Source: Pseudomonadales bacterium
GTDB taxonomy: Bacteria > Pseudomonadota > Gammaproteobacteria > Pseudomonadales > IMCC2047
Direction: 5' to 3'
DNA length: 64,000 nucleotides
Assembly: GCA_024234615.1 (NCBI GenBank)
Contig: JACKNY010000002.1
Span: 620,001 to 684,000, forward strand
Shown here: piece after piece, positions 27,642-36,076 of the stretch
Position numbering within the stretch: position 1 is the stretch's first letter
Layout: each line of letters starts with the position of its first letter
Notes under the pieces: model-generated
Databases searched by the model: none
Told to the model about the DNA's origin: nothing
The model's input: only the letters and a program-made list of their open reading frames with translations
Made by a program: the position numbers and the translations under genes

Positions 27642-28829
27642 CTAGTAGAAAGCCTGCAATCCGGTTTGCGCTCGACCTAGGATCAAGGCATGAATATCGT
27701 GAGTACCTTCATAGGTATTCACAGTTTCCAGGTTAACCATGTGCCGCATTACGGGGAACTCATCGGAAATACCGTTACCGCCGTGCATATCACGCGCCAT
27801 CCGAGCCACTTCCAACGCCTTGCCACAAGAGTTACGTTTAAGTAATGAAATCAGTTCAGGCGCTAAACGACCTTCTTCACGCAAACGAGTTGCCCGCAGA
27901 CAGCCTTGCAATGCCAATCCGATTTCAGTTTGCATATTAGCCAGTTTCAATTGAATCAGCTGGTTTTGCGCCAGCGGACGGCCAAACTGCTTACGATCCA
28001 TTGTGTACTCACGCGCTGCGTGCCAGCAGGCTTCCGCTGCACCCAAAGAACCCCAGGCGATACCTAAGCGAGCGTTATTCAAACAACCGAAAGGGCCTTT
28101 CAAACCCTGGACGTTTGGCATCAGATTCTCTTCGGGAACGAATACTTCGTCCATGACCACTTCACCCGTGATAGAAGCTCGCAGTGAAAGCTTACCTTCT
28201 ATTTTTGGTGCGCTCAGCCCTTTCCAACCTTTTTCCAGAATAAAACCACGAATCACGTTATCTTCAGTTTTTCCCCATACCACGAAAACATCCGCGATCG
28301 GCGAATTGGAAATCCACATTTTGGTGCCGCTCAGTTTGTAGCCGCCATCCACTTTCTTCGCTCGGGTTAACATGCTAGCCGGATCAGATCCTGCATTGGG
28401 CTCTGTCAGGCCAAAACAACCAATCCACTCACCGGTAGCCAATTTCGGCAGATATTTCTCCTTTTGCTCTTCCGTGCCGTAGGCATAGATGGGGTACATC
28501 ACCAGGCTGGACTGTACGCTCATCATTGACCGGTAGCCCGAATCAATGCGCTCGACTTCACGCGCAATCAAACCGTAAGCGGTATAGCTCACACCGGAAC
28601 AACCATAACCTTCAATAGTTGGGCCGAGCAAACCCAGCTCGCCCATTTCACGGAAAATCGACGGGTCAGTGGCTTCGTTCTGATAGGCTTCACGTACGCG
28701 CGGTGCCAGCTTATCCTGCGCATACTGGAAGGCTGTATCGCGCACCATACGCTCTTCTTCAGTTAATTGGTCTTCAAGTAAAAAAGGGTCTTCCCATTTG
28801 AAGGAGCCCCAGGAAGTTGGTGATACCAT
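27642..28829 (-). CDS. gcdH: glutaryl-CoA dehydrogenase
   Basis: A 395-residue FAD-dependent acyl-CoA dehydrogenase that oxidises and decarboxylates glutaryl-CoA to crotonyl-CoA. The N-terminus (FKWEDPFLLEDQLTEEERMVRD) and the GLTEPNAGSDPASM flavin segment are those of GcdH, and the catalytic base is Glu374 in NTYEGTHDIHALILGRA. GGAGG lies 8 bases before the ATG. It is the first gene of the unit with the CoA-transferase, divergent from a LysR regulator, the same arrangement as in pseudomonads. Confidence 0.95.
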   Translation of the reverse strand: MVSPTSWGSFKWEDPFLLEDQLTEEERMVRDTAFQYAQDKLAPRVREAYQNEATDPSIFREMGELGLLGPTIEGYGCSGVSYTAYGLIAREVERIDSGYRSMMSVQSSLVMYPIYAYGTEEQKEKYLPKLATGEWIGCFGLTEPNAGSDPASMLTRAKKVDGGYKLSGTKMWISNSPIADVFVVWGKTEDNVIRGFILEKGWKGLSAPKIEGKLSLRASITGEVVMDEVFVPEENLMPNVQGLKGPFGCLNNARLGIAWGSLGAAEACWHAAREYTMDRKQFGRPLAQNQLIQLKLANMQTEIGLALQGCLRATRLREEGRLAPELISLLKRNSCGKALEVARMARDMHGGNGISDEFPVMRHMVNLETVNTYEGTHDIHALILGRAQTGLQAFY

Positions 28830-28903
28830 AAAATTTATCCTCCCATCAGTTGATGGTTGTTAGGTTACAGGTTGCCTGAAAAACTGCTAAATTTCAGACT
28901 TAA

Positions 28904-28919
28904 AAAGTGGCGCCACTTT
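28904..28919. promoter_or_regulatory. 16-bp perfect palindrome in the gcdH/LysR divergent promoter
   Basis: AAAGTGGCGCCACTTT is a perfect inverted repeat centred in the 149-bp gap between gcdH and the LysR gene. It stands 75 bases from the gcdH start and 60 from the LysR start. Position and symmetry make it the likely regulator binding site; it does not follow the simple T-N11-A form exactly, so the link is inference. Confidence 0.55.
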
Positions 28920-28978
28920 AGCAAGTCATGTTATATATGTGAAATATATTATATTTATATTTTCTATATATTTAATTT

Positions 28979-29887
28979 ATGGATATTCGACAACTCCAAA
29001 TTTTCCGCAGCGTTGCTCAACAGCTCAATTTCAGCAAAGCCGCCGAAGAATTATTTATTGCCCAACCAGCAATTAGTATTGCGATTAAAAAACTGGAAAC
29101 TGAATTAGACACCCCTTTGTTTAATCGCGCCAGCAAAAAAGTGAGCCTTACGCCGGAAGGTAAAGCACTGCTAAACCATGCCAACACCATCCTCAAACAG
29201 GTCGCCGACGCGAAAACAGAAATGCATTCACTGCGCGGCCTCGAGCGCGGAGAAGTGCGAATCGCCATGCCCGCCATGCTGGGAGCCTACCATTTCCCCG
29301 CGCTGTTTGACCACTTTATGCGCCAACATCCGAGTTTGCAAATTTATGTCGAGGAGGAAGGTACCAGACAAATCGAGCAGCATCTTTTAGATGGCTCCAT
29401 CGATTTGGGCGTCGTGATCATGGAGCAAGCTCCTGAAACCTTAGAAGTACACCCCCTCATCAATGAAGAAATGGTGGTTTGCACCTCCCCCTCTCATCGT
29501 TTTGCCAAGCGCGGTAAAATTAGTGCTGAAGAATTTTTCGAAGAAAACCTGATTCTTATTAAACAAGGCTACTTCCTGAGAGAAACGATAGACCGGTTAA
29601 GCCTGCAGTTACAAAAGACCCCAAAAATAATATTCGAAACCAATTTGATGTTGTTGATTAAGCGACTGGTCCTCAGCGGCAAAGGGATCAGCACCTGTTT
29701 ACAGTTCGTGTTAAAGGAAGAAACCGAATTAAAAGGAATATCTTTTGACCCACCGATTTTTTTACCCATGGGGTTAGCTTGGAAAAAGGATCATTATCTG
29801 TCAGCTGCGAACCGCGCTATCGTTAATTTTTTGCTCAATCCATCCCGTCTTAATAAGGAGTCGGTGCTGACGCAACCTCCTGAATAG
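28979..29887 (+). CDS. LysR-family transcriptional regulator of the glutarate genes
   Basis: A 302-residue LysR regulator. The N-terminal winged helix-turn-helix (MDIRQLQIFRSVAQQLNFSK through about residue 60, with AAEELFIAQPAISIAIKKLE) and the substrate-binding domain (from about 90, GEVRIAMPAM) are clear. It is divergent from gcdH with a 149-bp AT-rich gap containing a 16-bp palindrome. By analogy with pseudomonad GcdR it should sense glutarate or glutaryl-CoA and activate the divergent genes; the ligand is not shown by sequence. Confidence 0.9.
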   Translation: MDIRQLQIFRSVAQQLNFSKAAEELFIAQPAISIAIKKLETELDTPLFNRASKKVSLTPEGKALLNHANTILKQVADAKTEMHSLRGLERGEVRIAMPAMLGAYHFPALFDHFMRQHPSLQIYVEEEGTRQIEQHLLDGSIDLGVVIMEQAPETLEVHPLINEEMVVCTSPSHRFAKRGKISAEEFFEENLILIKQGYFLRETIDRLSLQLQKTPKIIFETNLMLLIKRLVLSGKGISTCLQFVLKEETELKGISFDPPIFLPMGLAWKKDHYLSAANRAIVNFLLNPSRLNKESVLTQPPE

Positions 29888-29943
29888 TGCGATAATGCGC
29901 CGCTTTACAGACAATCAACGCAATCAGAGGCCACTTTCCACCA

Positions 29944-30810
29944 ATGAAACTTAAGCTCGGCATCCCCAAAGGTAGCTTGCAGGAATCGACCCTAAAAATA
30001 TTTAAACAGGCTGGCTACGATATCGGCGTTACCAGCCGCAACTATTACCCATCCATTAACGACGACGAAATCGAATGCATGCTAATCCGTGCCCAGGAAA
30101 TGGCACGCTATGTCGAACATGGCCAGCTCGATTGCGGTTTGACCGGGTTGGACTGGATTAAAGAGAATCGTGCCGATGTGGTCGAAGTCTGTGAACTGGT
30201 GTACGCCAAAGCGAGTTTTCGACCCATCAAATGGGTGCTAGCGGTAAAAGAGGGTTCTTCATATAAATCTGCAAAAGACCTCCAGGGTAAAACTATCGCT
30301 ACGGAGGTTGTTAATCTCACTACAGACTATTTGGCCTTACATGGCGTTAGTGCAAACGTGGAATATAGCTGGGGGGCGACTGAAGTTAAAGTCCCTGACC
30401 TAGCAGATGCCATTGTTGAAATTACCGAAACCGGTTCTTCGCTACGCGCCAACAACCTAACCATTATCGACACGGTGCTGGAAACCACTACCCGCTTTAT
30501 TGCCAATAAAGCGGCGTACCAAGACCCGCAAAAAAGAGCAAAAATTGAAAGTATCGTAATGATGCTGCAGTCTGTGATTAATGCGGTACCTAAAGTCTGC
30601 ATCATGCTAAATGCGCCAGAGGCAAGACTAACAGAGATATTAGAGGTACTGCCCTGCGAAATGCCGACAGTGTCGCACCTGAGCAAGGGAGACTGGGTGG
30701 ATATTACCGCAGTGATAGACAAAAACACCCTACGCGATGTATTGCCTCTGCTTAAAGCTCAGGGAGCCAGATCGATTATTGAGCTGCCCATTAGCAAAAT
30801 TATCGATTAG
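29944..30810 (+). CDS. hisG: ATP phosphoribosyltransferase, long form
   Basis: A 288-residue enzyme catalysing the first step of histidine biosynthesis (ATP + PRPP). The N-terminal catalytic part begins LKLGIPKGSLQESTL; the PRPP-binding stretch is VEITETGSSLRANNL. A C-terminal regulatory domain of about 75 residues (from KVCIMLNAPEARL) makes it the long form that is feedback-inhibited by histidine and does not need HisZ. No other his gene is next to it. It follows the LysR gene after 56 bp on the same strand. Confidence 0.95.
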   Translation: MKLKLGIPKGSLQESTLKIFKQAGYDIGVTSRNYYPSINDDEIECMLIRAQEMARYVEHGQLDCGLTGLDWIKENRADVVEVCELVYAKASFRPIKWVLAVKEGSSYKSAKDLQGKTIATEVVNLTTDYLALHGVSANVEYSWGATEVKVPDLADAIVEITETGSSLRANNLTIIDTVLETTTRFIANKAAYQDPQKRAKIESIVMMLQSVINAVPKVCIMLNAPEARLTEILEVLPCEMPTVSHLSKGDWVDITAVIDKNTLRDVLPLLKAQGARSIIELPISKIID

Positions 30811-30831
30811 ACAATCGTATTCCCCCTGCCA

Positions 30832-30856
30832 TTAGGGGTCGCTGCCCGACCCCTAA
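30832..30856 (+). terminator. hairpin terminator after hisG
   Basis: TTAGGGGTCG and CGACCCCTAA form a perfect 10-bp stem with a 5-base loop, 22 bases after the hisG stop. It is followed by an AT-rich run (ATATTATTAACTTTCTT) rather than an unbroken U-tract. The downstream gene is convergent, so the hairpin may serve both transcripts. Confidence 0.7.
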
Positions 30857-31012
30857 ATATTATTAACTTTCTTCCTCAATCGAGACACCGCTCCAATCAT
30901 ATTAACTCCTTAAAAATTAACCTACTGATTTCCGCAATTCCAGGGAAGTATCTTTTGGATACACAACGCAAAAACTTATGTGTTGCCGAATATTACTCAC
31001 TCAATTCAGTAC

Positions 31013-32023
31013 TCAAGAAGCGGTCAACATTTTTGAATTGTTTGCCACCGTCGTTTTATTCCGTCCAGATTTTTTTGACTCGTATAGTGCATTATCAACT
31101 CGTTTCAACCATGCCTCTGCAGTTTCCCCCTCCTCCAACTCTGCAACACCTAAAGAAATGGTGACCCCATACGACTCTAAAGGCTGATCCTGTAGTACTG
31201 CAATACGCAGTTTCTCGGCGATCATCAACGCATCAGCTAATGCTGAACCTCGCAATATGACAATAAACTCCTCACCTCCATAGCGATAAAGTCTATCGGT
31301 TAAGCGGATATTACCGCTAATCACATGACATATTCGCACCAAGAGATTATCACCAATTGAGTGCCCATGTATGTCGTTAGCCTTTTTAAAATGATCAAGG
31401 TCTAGCAAAATCGCAGCAATAGGCTCTTGACTCCGTTTTTTAATTTCTATGGATTCCTTTAATTTTTGCGATAGCGCACGCCGATTCTTAACCCCAGTCA
31501 GGTGATCCACTGTTGCGATTTTCGCTAACAGGTCGCGCTGATGGTAGGTTCGGGAGGCAAAAATATAAGCAACAACATTTGTCATGAAGACAGCGCCAAA
31601 GAAAGTTGACACTTCACCAGGATCGTTGTCTCGCAGAATAACCGGTAAAAGGGCCATTAAGCCCATGCCATTGATCCAACAGGCATGATTTAACTTTGTT
31701 ACAAAAAAAGACAGCAGCATTACCGGAAATAACCAAAGCACCAATACCGCTCCCTTCGAATAAACCACGGCAATCACCGCCAACATGGAACAAATGCTCA
31801 CCAACCAACGGGTTGTTCTTACATTACCGGTACACCATGTCACCGCGCCAATTGCTGATAACCCCACAAAGATCATGAGGTCAATTAGCGCAAGCCGATA
31901 ATCCCCTTCAATAAGCCTAAATAGAGCAAAAGGCAGGACAATGAGTGAGATGGCGAGACAGCTGGAAGATATAATCAACTCTTCCGTTGATCGCTTCTGA
32001 CCATTCTCATTAACCATAGTCAT
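31013..32023 (-). CDS. membrane-bound diguanylate cyclase (GGDEF)
   Basis: A 336-residue protein with about six N-terminal transmembrane helices (residues about 18-170) and a C-terminal GGDEF domain. The active-site loop is GGEEF in RLYRYGGEEFIVIL, and the substrate-binding segment is DLDHFKKANDIHGHSIGD. The RLTD motif five residues before GGEEF is a complete inhibitory I-site, so the enzyme should make c-di-GMP under product feedback. No recognised sensor domain other than the membrane part is visible. It is convergent with hisG and divergent from miaB. Confidence 0.93.
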   Translation of the reverse strand: MTMVNENGQKRSTEELIISSSCLAISLIVLPFALFRLIEGDYRLALIDLMIFVGLSAIGAVTWCTGNVRTTRWLVSICSMLAVIAVVYSKGAVLVLWLFPVMLLSFFVTKLNHACWINGMGLMALLPVILRDNDPGEVSTFFGAVFMTNVVAYIFASRTYHQRDLLAKIATVDHLTGVKNRRALSQKLKESIEIKKRSQEPIAAILLDLDHFKKANDIHGHSIGDNLLVRICHVISGNIRLTDRLYRYGGEEFIVILRGSALADALMIAEKLRIAVLQDQPLESYGVTISLGVAELEEGETAEAWLKRVDNALYESKKSGRNKTTVANNSKMLTAS

Positions 32024-32197
32024 ATCGAGTCCAGCGTTTTAAATATCAAAGATATAAACAGTGTCTTAATGGTTAAGCTTAGTTTTAATGATCTTCTTAT
32101 AACTATTTAAAAATTAAATAATTCATCATTTCTTGATGCAATACAGAGGTCTGCACCCGAATCGTCACAGAATATAGGCTTCTACAAATAGAAGGAG

Positions 32198-32203
32198 TAT
32201 AAT
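32198..32203 (+). promoter_or_regulatory. candidate -10 box upstream of miaB
   Basis: A consensus TATAAT lies 39 bases before the miaB ATG, between the divergent GGDEF and miaB genes. The -35 position (TAGGCT at 17-bp spacing) is poor. The same bases also overlap an alternative reading as a ribosome-binding site and start of a 20-codon leader frame. Confidence 0.3.
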
Positions 32204-32241
32204 GCCGCTCCTTTTTGAAATGGCGCAACACACCCAGATTT

Positions 32242-33585
32242 ATGGCGAAAAAACTCTTTATTAAAACCCATGGCTGTCAGATGAATGAATATGATTCGTC
32301 ACGTATGGCGGATTTACTGGGTGTCAGCCATGCCCTGGAAGTCACTGATAATGAAGCCGAAGCTGATGTAATTTTACTCAACACCTGCTCTATTCGCGAA
32401 AAAGCGCAGGAAAAAGTGTTCCATCAATTAGGCCGCTGGAAAAAACTCAAAGAAAAAAATCCAGATTTATTAATCGGTGTCGGCGGCTGCGTCGCCAGCC
32501 AGGAAGGCAAGGCAATACGCGATCGTGCTCCCTATGTGGATATGGTTTTCGGCCCGCAAACCCTGCACCGTGTACCCGAAATGATTGATGCTACGCGCAA
32601 AAACCACATCCCCGTAGTCGATATCTCTTTTCCGGAAATCGAAAAATTTGACCGTTTACCAGAGCCCAAGGTGGACGGCCCAAGCGCCTTCGTTTCAATT
32701 ATGGAAGGCTGTAGCAAATATTGCACTTTTTGCGTAGTTCCCTACACCAGAGGCGAAGAGGTTAGCCGCCCCTTCGACGATGTCATTGCAGAAATAGCTC
32801 ACTTAGCAGCGCAAGGCGTACGTGAAGTCAACCTGCTCGGACAAAACGTCAATGCTTACCGGGGTTTATCCCACGATGGCAATCAGGTCGATCTGGCTGA
32901 ACTGATAACCTATATCGCCGCCATTGACGGCATAGATCGCATCCGTTACACCACTTCTCATCCGGTGGAGTTTACAGATCGTTTAATTGATGTTTACGGG
33001 CAAGTGCCAGAACTCGTCAGCCACTTACATTTGCCAGTACAGAGTGGTTCCAACCGAATTCTCGCCGCCATGAAACGTGGCCATACGGTGGAAGAATACA
33101 GCGACAAAATTCGCCGACTACGTAATATTCGTCCGGATATTTGCATGTCTTCAGATTTTATTGTCGGTTTCCCCGGTGAAACCGCTGAAGATTTTGCCGA
33201 TACCATGCAACTCATCCAAGAAATTGGCTACGATAATTCCTTTAGTTTTGTTTACAGCGCGCGTCCAGGAACCCCCGCCGCCGAATTAAAATGCGACACA
33301 GAGGAAGCAGAGAAGAAGCAAAGGCTGCAGATTCTGCAAAGCCGCATTATTCAGCAGACTATGGCGATCAGCGCAGCCATGGTAGGTAGTACTCAACGGA
33401 TTCTCGTTAGTGGGCCTTCAAAGAAAGATCCTGGCAAATGGCAGGGTAGGACTGAGAATAATAGAGTTGTCATTTTTCAATCTGACAATAAAGATCTCAT
33501 TGGGAAGTTTGTCGATGTACAAATTACGGAGGCACTACCTCATTCCCTGCGTGCTGAAATAACAGCGAATTTCACAGCCTATTAA
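32242..33585 (+). CDS. miaB: tRNA-2-methylthio-N6-dimethylallyladenosine synthase
   Basis: A 447-residue radical-SAM methylthiotransferase that modifies i6A37 of tRNAs reading UNN codons. The N-terminal UPF0004 domain has the three cluster cysteines (KTHGCQMNEYDS, LNTCSIREKAQ, GVGGCVASQEG), the radical-SAM motif is CSKYCTFC, and a C-terminal TRAM domain follows (from about residue 375). ATG 32242 (MAKKLFIKTHGCQ) matches family starts; an upstream TTG would add nine residues. It opens the conserved miaB-ybeZ-ybeY-ybeX-lnt neighbourhood, 133 bp before ybeZ. Confidence 0.96.
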   Translation: MAKKLFIKTHGCQMNEYDSSRMADLLGVSHALEVTDNEAEADVILLNTCSIREKAQEKVFHQLGRWKKLKEKNPDLLIGVGGCVASQEGKAIRDRAPYVDMVFGPQTLHRVPEMIDATRKNHIPVVDISFPEIEKFDRLPEPKVDGPSAFVSIMEGCSKYCTFCVVPYTRGEEVSRPFDDVIAEIAHLAAQGVREVNLLGQNVNAYRGLSHDGNQVDLAELITYIAAIDGIDRIRYTTSHPVEFTDRLIDVYGQVPELVSHLHLPVQSGSNRILAAMKRGHTVEEYSDKIRRLRNIRPDICMSSDFIVGFPGETAEDFADTMQLIQEIGYDNSFSFVYSARPGTPAAELKCDTEEAEKKQRLQILQSRIIQQTMAISAAMVGSTQRILVSGPSKKDPGKWQGRTENNRVVIFQSDNKDLIGKFVDVQITEALPHSLRAEITANFTAY

Positions 33586-33718
33586 TACTTTATTGAATAT
33601 TAAATGTTTCATTTAATGTGTTTTGCTATAACTGATCAGTAAGATTATCTTTTCATCAAAGCCCAAATCAATATACTGACAGGTAACACCCTAAATTAAT
33701 GGAGAGTAAATAACCACT

Positions 33719-34699
33719 TTGGATACTGAGTTACAGTCAGTGACCCACAATTTGTCGCTGCAACCGGATGATAGCAAACGCCTTGCCAGCCTGTGTGGGC
33801 AACTAGATGAAAACCTGAGGCTTATAGAACGTCGCCTTGGTATTGAGATATCCAATCGGGGCAACAACTTTCAGTTATTTGGCAGCGCCGACAAAGTTCA
33901 GACAGCCAATACACTGCTGGAAAACCTTTACCTATCAACCAAGAATAGTCAGATCACTCCCCATGAAATCCACTTGGCTTTACAGGATAACGAAGCAGCG
34001 TCTATGCCCGCGAATTCTGAAAAATCCTGGGTGATCCAGACTAAGCGATCTACGATCAAACCGCGTGGCGTGAATCAGCGCAATTATGTCAAGAATATTC
34101 ATGAGCTTGATATTAATTTTGGTATTGGTCCGGCTGGCACCGGTAAAACTTATCTCGCTGTCGCCTGTGCAGTGCATGCTTTAGAGAAGGATGAAGTGCG
34201 CCGAATCGTATTAGTGCGTCCGGCGGTAGAAGCAGGAGAAAAACTTGGCTTTCTCCCTGGCGATTTGGCACAAAAAGTCGACCCTTATTTACGCCCACTC
34301 TATGACGCGCTCTATGAAATGCTTGGATTTGAGCAGGTGGCACGCCTGATAGATCGTAATATCATAGAAGTTGCGCCCCTAGCATACATGCGCGGACGCA
34401 CACTTAATGACGCCTTTATTATTCTGGACGAAAGCCAAAATACCACTCAAGAACAAATGAAAATGTTTCTAACCCGCATTGGCTTTGGCGCGAAGGCGGT
34501 TATCACCGGCGATATTACTCAGGTCGATTTGCCACAGGGGAAAAAATCCGGCTTGATGCATGCCATTAAAGTACTCAACAATATCAAGGGAATAGGTTTC
34601 ACTCATTTCAAAGCTCAAGATGTCGTGCGCCATTCACTCGTACAAAAAATCGTCGAAGCCTATGACGAGTTCGATCAGCAAAACAATAACCGTGACTAG
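33719..34699 (+). CDS. ybeZ: PhoH-like ATPase YbeZ
   Basis: A 326-residue PhoH-family nucleotide-binding protein, partner of YbeY in RNA metabolism. Walker A (GPAGTGKTYLA) and Walker B (FIILDESQN) are clear, and the conserved LVRPAVEAGEKLGFLPGD segment follows. The start is TTG 33719: the resulting N-terminus aligns with E. coli YbeZ, and no in-frame ATG lies earlier in the conserved part. GGAGAG lies about 12 bases upstream, a rather wide spacing. The stop is 2 bases before ybeY. Confidence 0.94.
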   Translation: MDTELQSVTHNLSLQPDDSKRLASLCGQLDENLRLIERRLGIEISNRGNNFQLFGSADKVQTANTLLENLYLSTKNSQITPHEIHLALQDNEAASMPANSEKSWVIQTKRSTIKPRGVNQRNYVKNIHELDINFGIGPAGTGKTYLAVACAVHALEKDEVRRIVLVRPAVEAGEKLGFLPGDLAQKVDPYLRPLYDALYEMLGFEQVARLIDRNIIEVAPLAYMRGRTLNDAFIILDESQNTTQEQMKMFLTRIGFGAKAVITGDITQVDLPQGKKSGLMHAIKVLNNIKGIGFTHFKAQDVVRHSLVQKIVEAYDEFDQQNNNRD

Positions 34700-34701
34700 C
34701 C

Positions 34702-35208
34702 ATGACCGAAATTTTCGTTGATATCCAGCGTTCATCTGATGCGCCCGGTACCCCGAGCGACGAGGAGATTGAGTCGTGGATTCATCAGGCGTTGCAAGAT
34801 CAACTCAGTGATATCCGGGAAATAGAACTCTGTATTCGCTTGGTGGACAATGACGAAAGCGCAACACTTAACCAAACCTATCGCAACAAGGCTGGCGCCA
34901 CCAATGTTTTATCTTTCCCATTTGAAGCTCCTCCGGGCTTTCCACAAACGACAAACCATCGTCTATTAGGCGACATCATCATTTGTGTGCCTTTGGTGGC
35001 GCAGGAAGCGAGCGATCAGAACAAAAGCGTAAACGCACACTGGGCACATTTGGTTGTTCATGGCATATTGCACTTACTAGGCTACGACCATCAAGATACA
35101 AACGACGCTAAAGCCATGGAGCGCCAGGAAATCCACATCCTCTCTCATTTCAACATTGCTGATCCCTATCAAGAGCTTACCATTACTCACCCGAATGAAA
35201 CCGACTAA
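34702..35208 (+). CDS. ybeY: endoribonuclease / rRNA maturation factor YbeY
   Basis: A 168-residue zinc-dependent single-strand RNase involved in 16S rRNA 3' maturation and ribosome quality control. The metal site H-x3-H-x5-H is visible in HGILHLLGYDH, preceded by the conserved GDIIICVP. It is packed between ybeZ (2-base gap) and corC (3-base gap), as in E. coli. Confidence 0.96.
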   Translation: MTEIFVDIQRSSDAPGTPSDEEIESWIHQALQDQLSDIREIELCIRLVDNDESATLNQTYRNKAGATNVLSFPFEAPPGFPQTTNHRLLGDIIICVPLVAQEASDQNKSVNAHWAHLVVHGILHLLGYDHQDTNDAKAMERQEIHILSHFNIADPYQELTITHPNETD

Positions 35209-35211
35209 ACC

Positions 35212-36075
35212 ATGAACGACGACAAACTGCTCGACAGCCAGGAACCGAAATCCTGGTTGCAAAAAATTACCCAAGTTTTTAGTAACGAACCAAAAGGCAA
35301 GGAGGATATCCTCGCCTTTCTGAGAGAAGCTCAGGATAAACAGCTTCTGGATGGTGTTGTTTTTAATATTATCCAAGGCGCGCTTGAAGTCACGGACATG
35401 AAAGTTCGAGACATAATGATTCCGCGTCCCCAAATGGTCGTTGTAAAGGCCCACCAGACACCTGAAGAATTTTTACCCACGATTACGGCTTCCGGGCACT
35501 CACGCTTCCCTGTGATCGGAGAAAGCTTCGACGAAATCCTCGGCATCCTACTAGCCAAAGATTTATTGCCTCTACTGTTAAATACCAATTTAGAAAAATT
35601 CCGGCTCAAAGATATTTTACGTCCAGTGACGGTCATTCCTGAAAGCAAGCGTCTGAGTACCTTACTGAACGAGTTTCGTTCCAACCGCAACCATATGGCT
35701 GTGGTCATCGACGAATACGGCGGAGTATCCGGCTTGGTAACCATTGAAGACGTATTGGAAGAAATAGTAGGCGAAATTGAAGACGAATTTGATATTGATG
35801 CGGAAGATGCCTGGATCCGGGAGACAGAAGACGGACGCTGCATTGTGAACGCACTGACGCCCATCGATGAGTTTAATGAACACTTCAATCTCGAGTTTAG
35901 CGATGAGGAGTTTGATACTATTGGCGGTATCGTTATGCAGCATTTTGGCCGGTTACCCGAGCGCCATGAAGCTGTTGAAATTGCAGGGCTTACCTTTAAG
36001 GTGTTGGCTGCTGATAACCGACGAATTCGCTCTCTTAAGGTAACTCCCTGTAACAGGCAAACCTCTCCCGCCTAG
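35212..36075 (+). CDS. corC: CBS-pair CorC/YbeX protein
   Basis: A 287-residue cytosolic protein with a pair of CBS domains (about residues 65-190; VRDIMIPRPQM starts the first, DEYGGVSGLVTIEDVLEEIVGEI ends the second) and a C-terminal CorC_HlyC domain. It lacks the DUF21 membrane part, as YbeX does. The family has been linked to Mg/Co efflux and, through ybeZ-ybeY, to ribosome metabolism. It sits one base before lnt. Confidence 0.94.
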   Translation: MNDDKLLDSQEPKSWLQKITQVFSNEPKGKEDILAFLREAQDKQLLDGVVFNIIQGALEVTDMKVRDIMIPRPQMVVVKAHQTPEEFLPTITASGHSRFPVIGESFDEILGILLAKDLLPLLLNTNLEKFRLKDILRPVTVIPESKRLSTLLNEFRSNRNHMAVVIDEYGGVSGLVTIEDVLEEIVGEIEDEFDIDAEDAWIRETEDGRCIVNALTPIDEFNEHFNLEFSDEEFDTIGGIVMQHFGRLPERHEAVEIAGLTFKVLAADNRRIRSLKVTPCNRQTSPA

Positions 36076-36076
36076 C

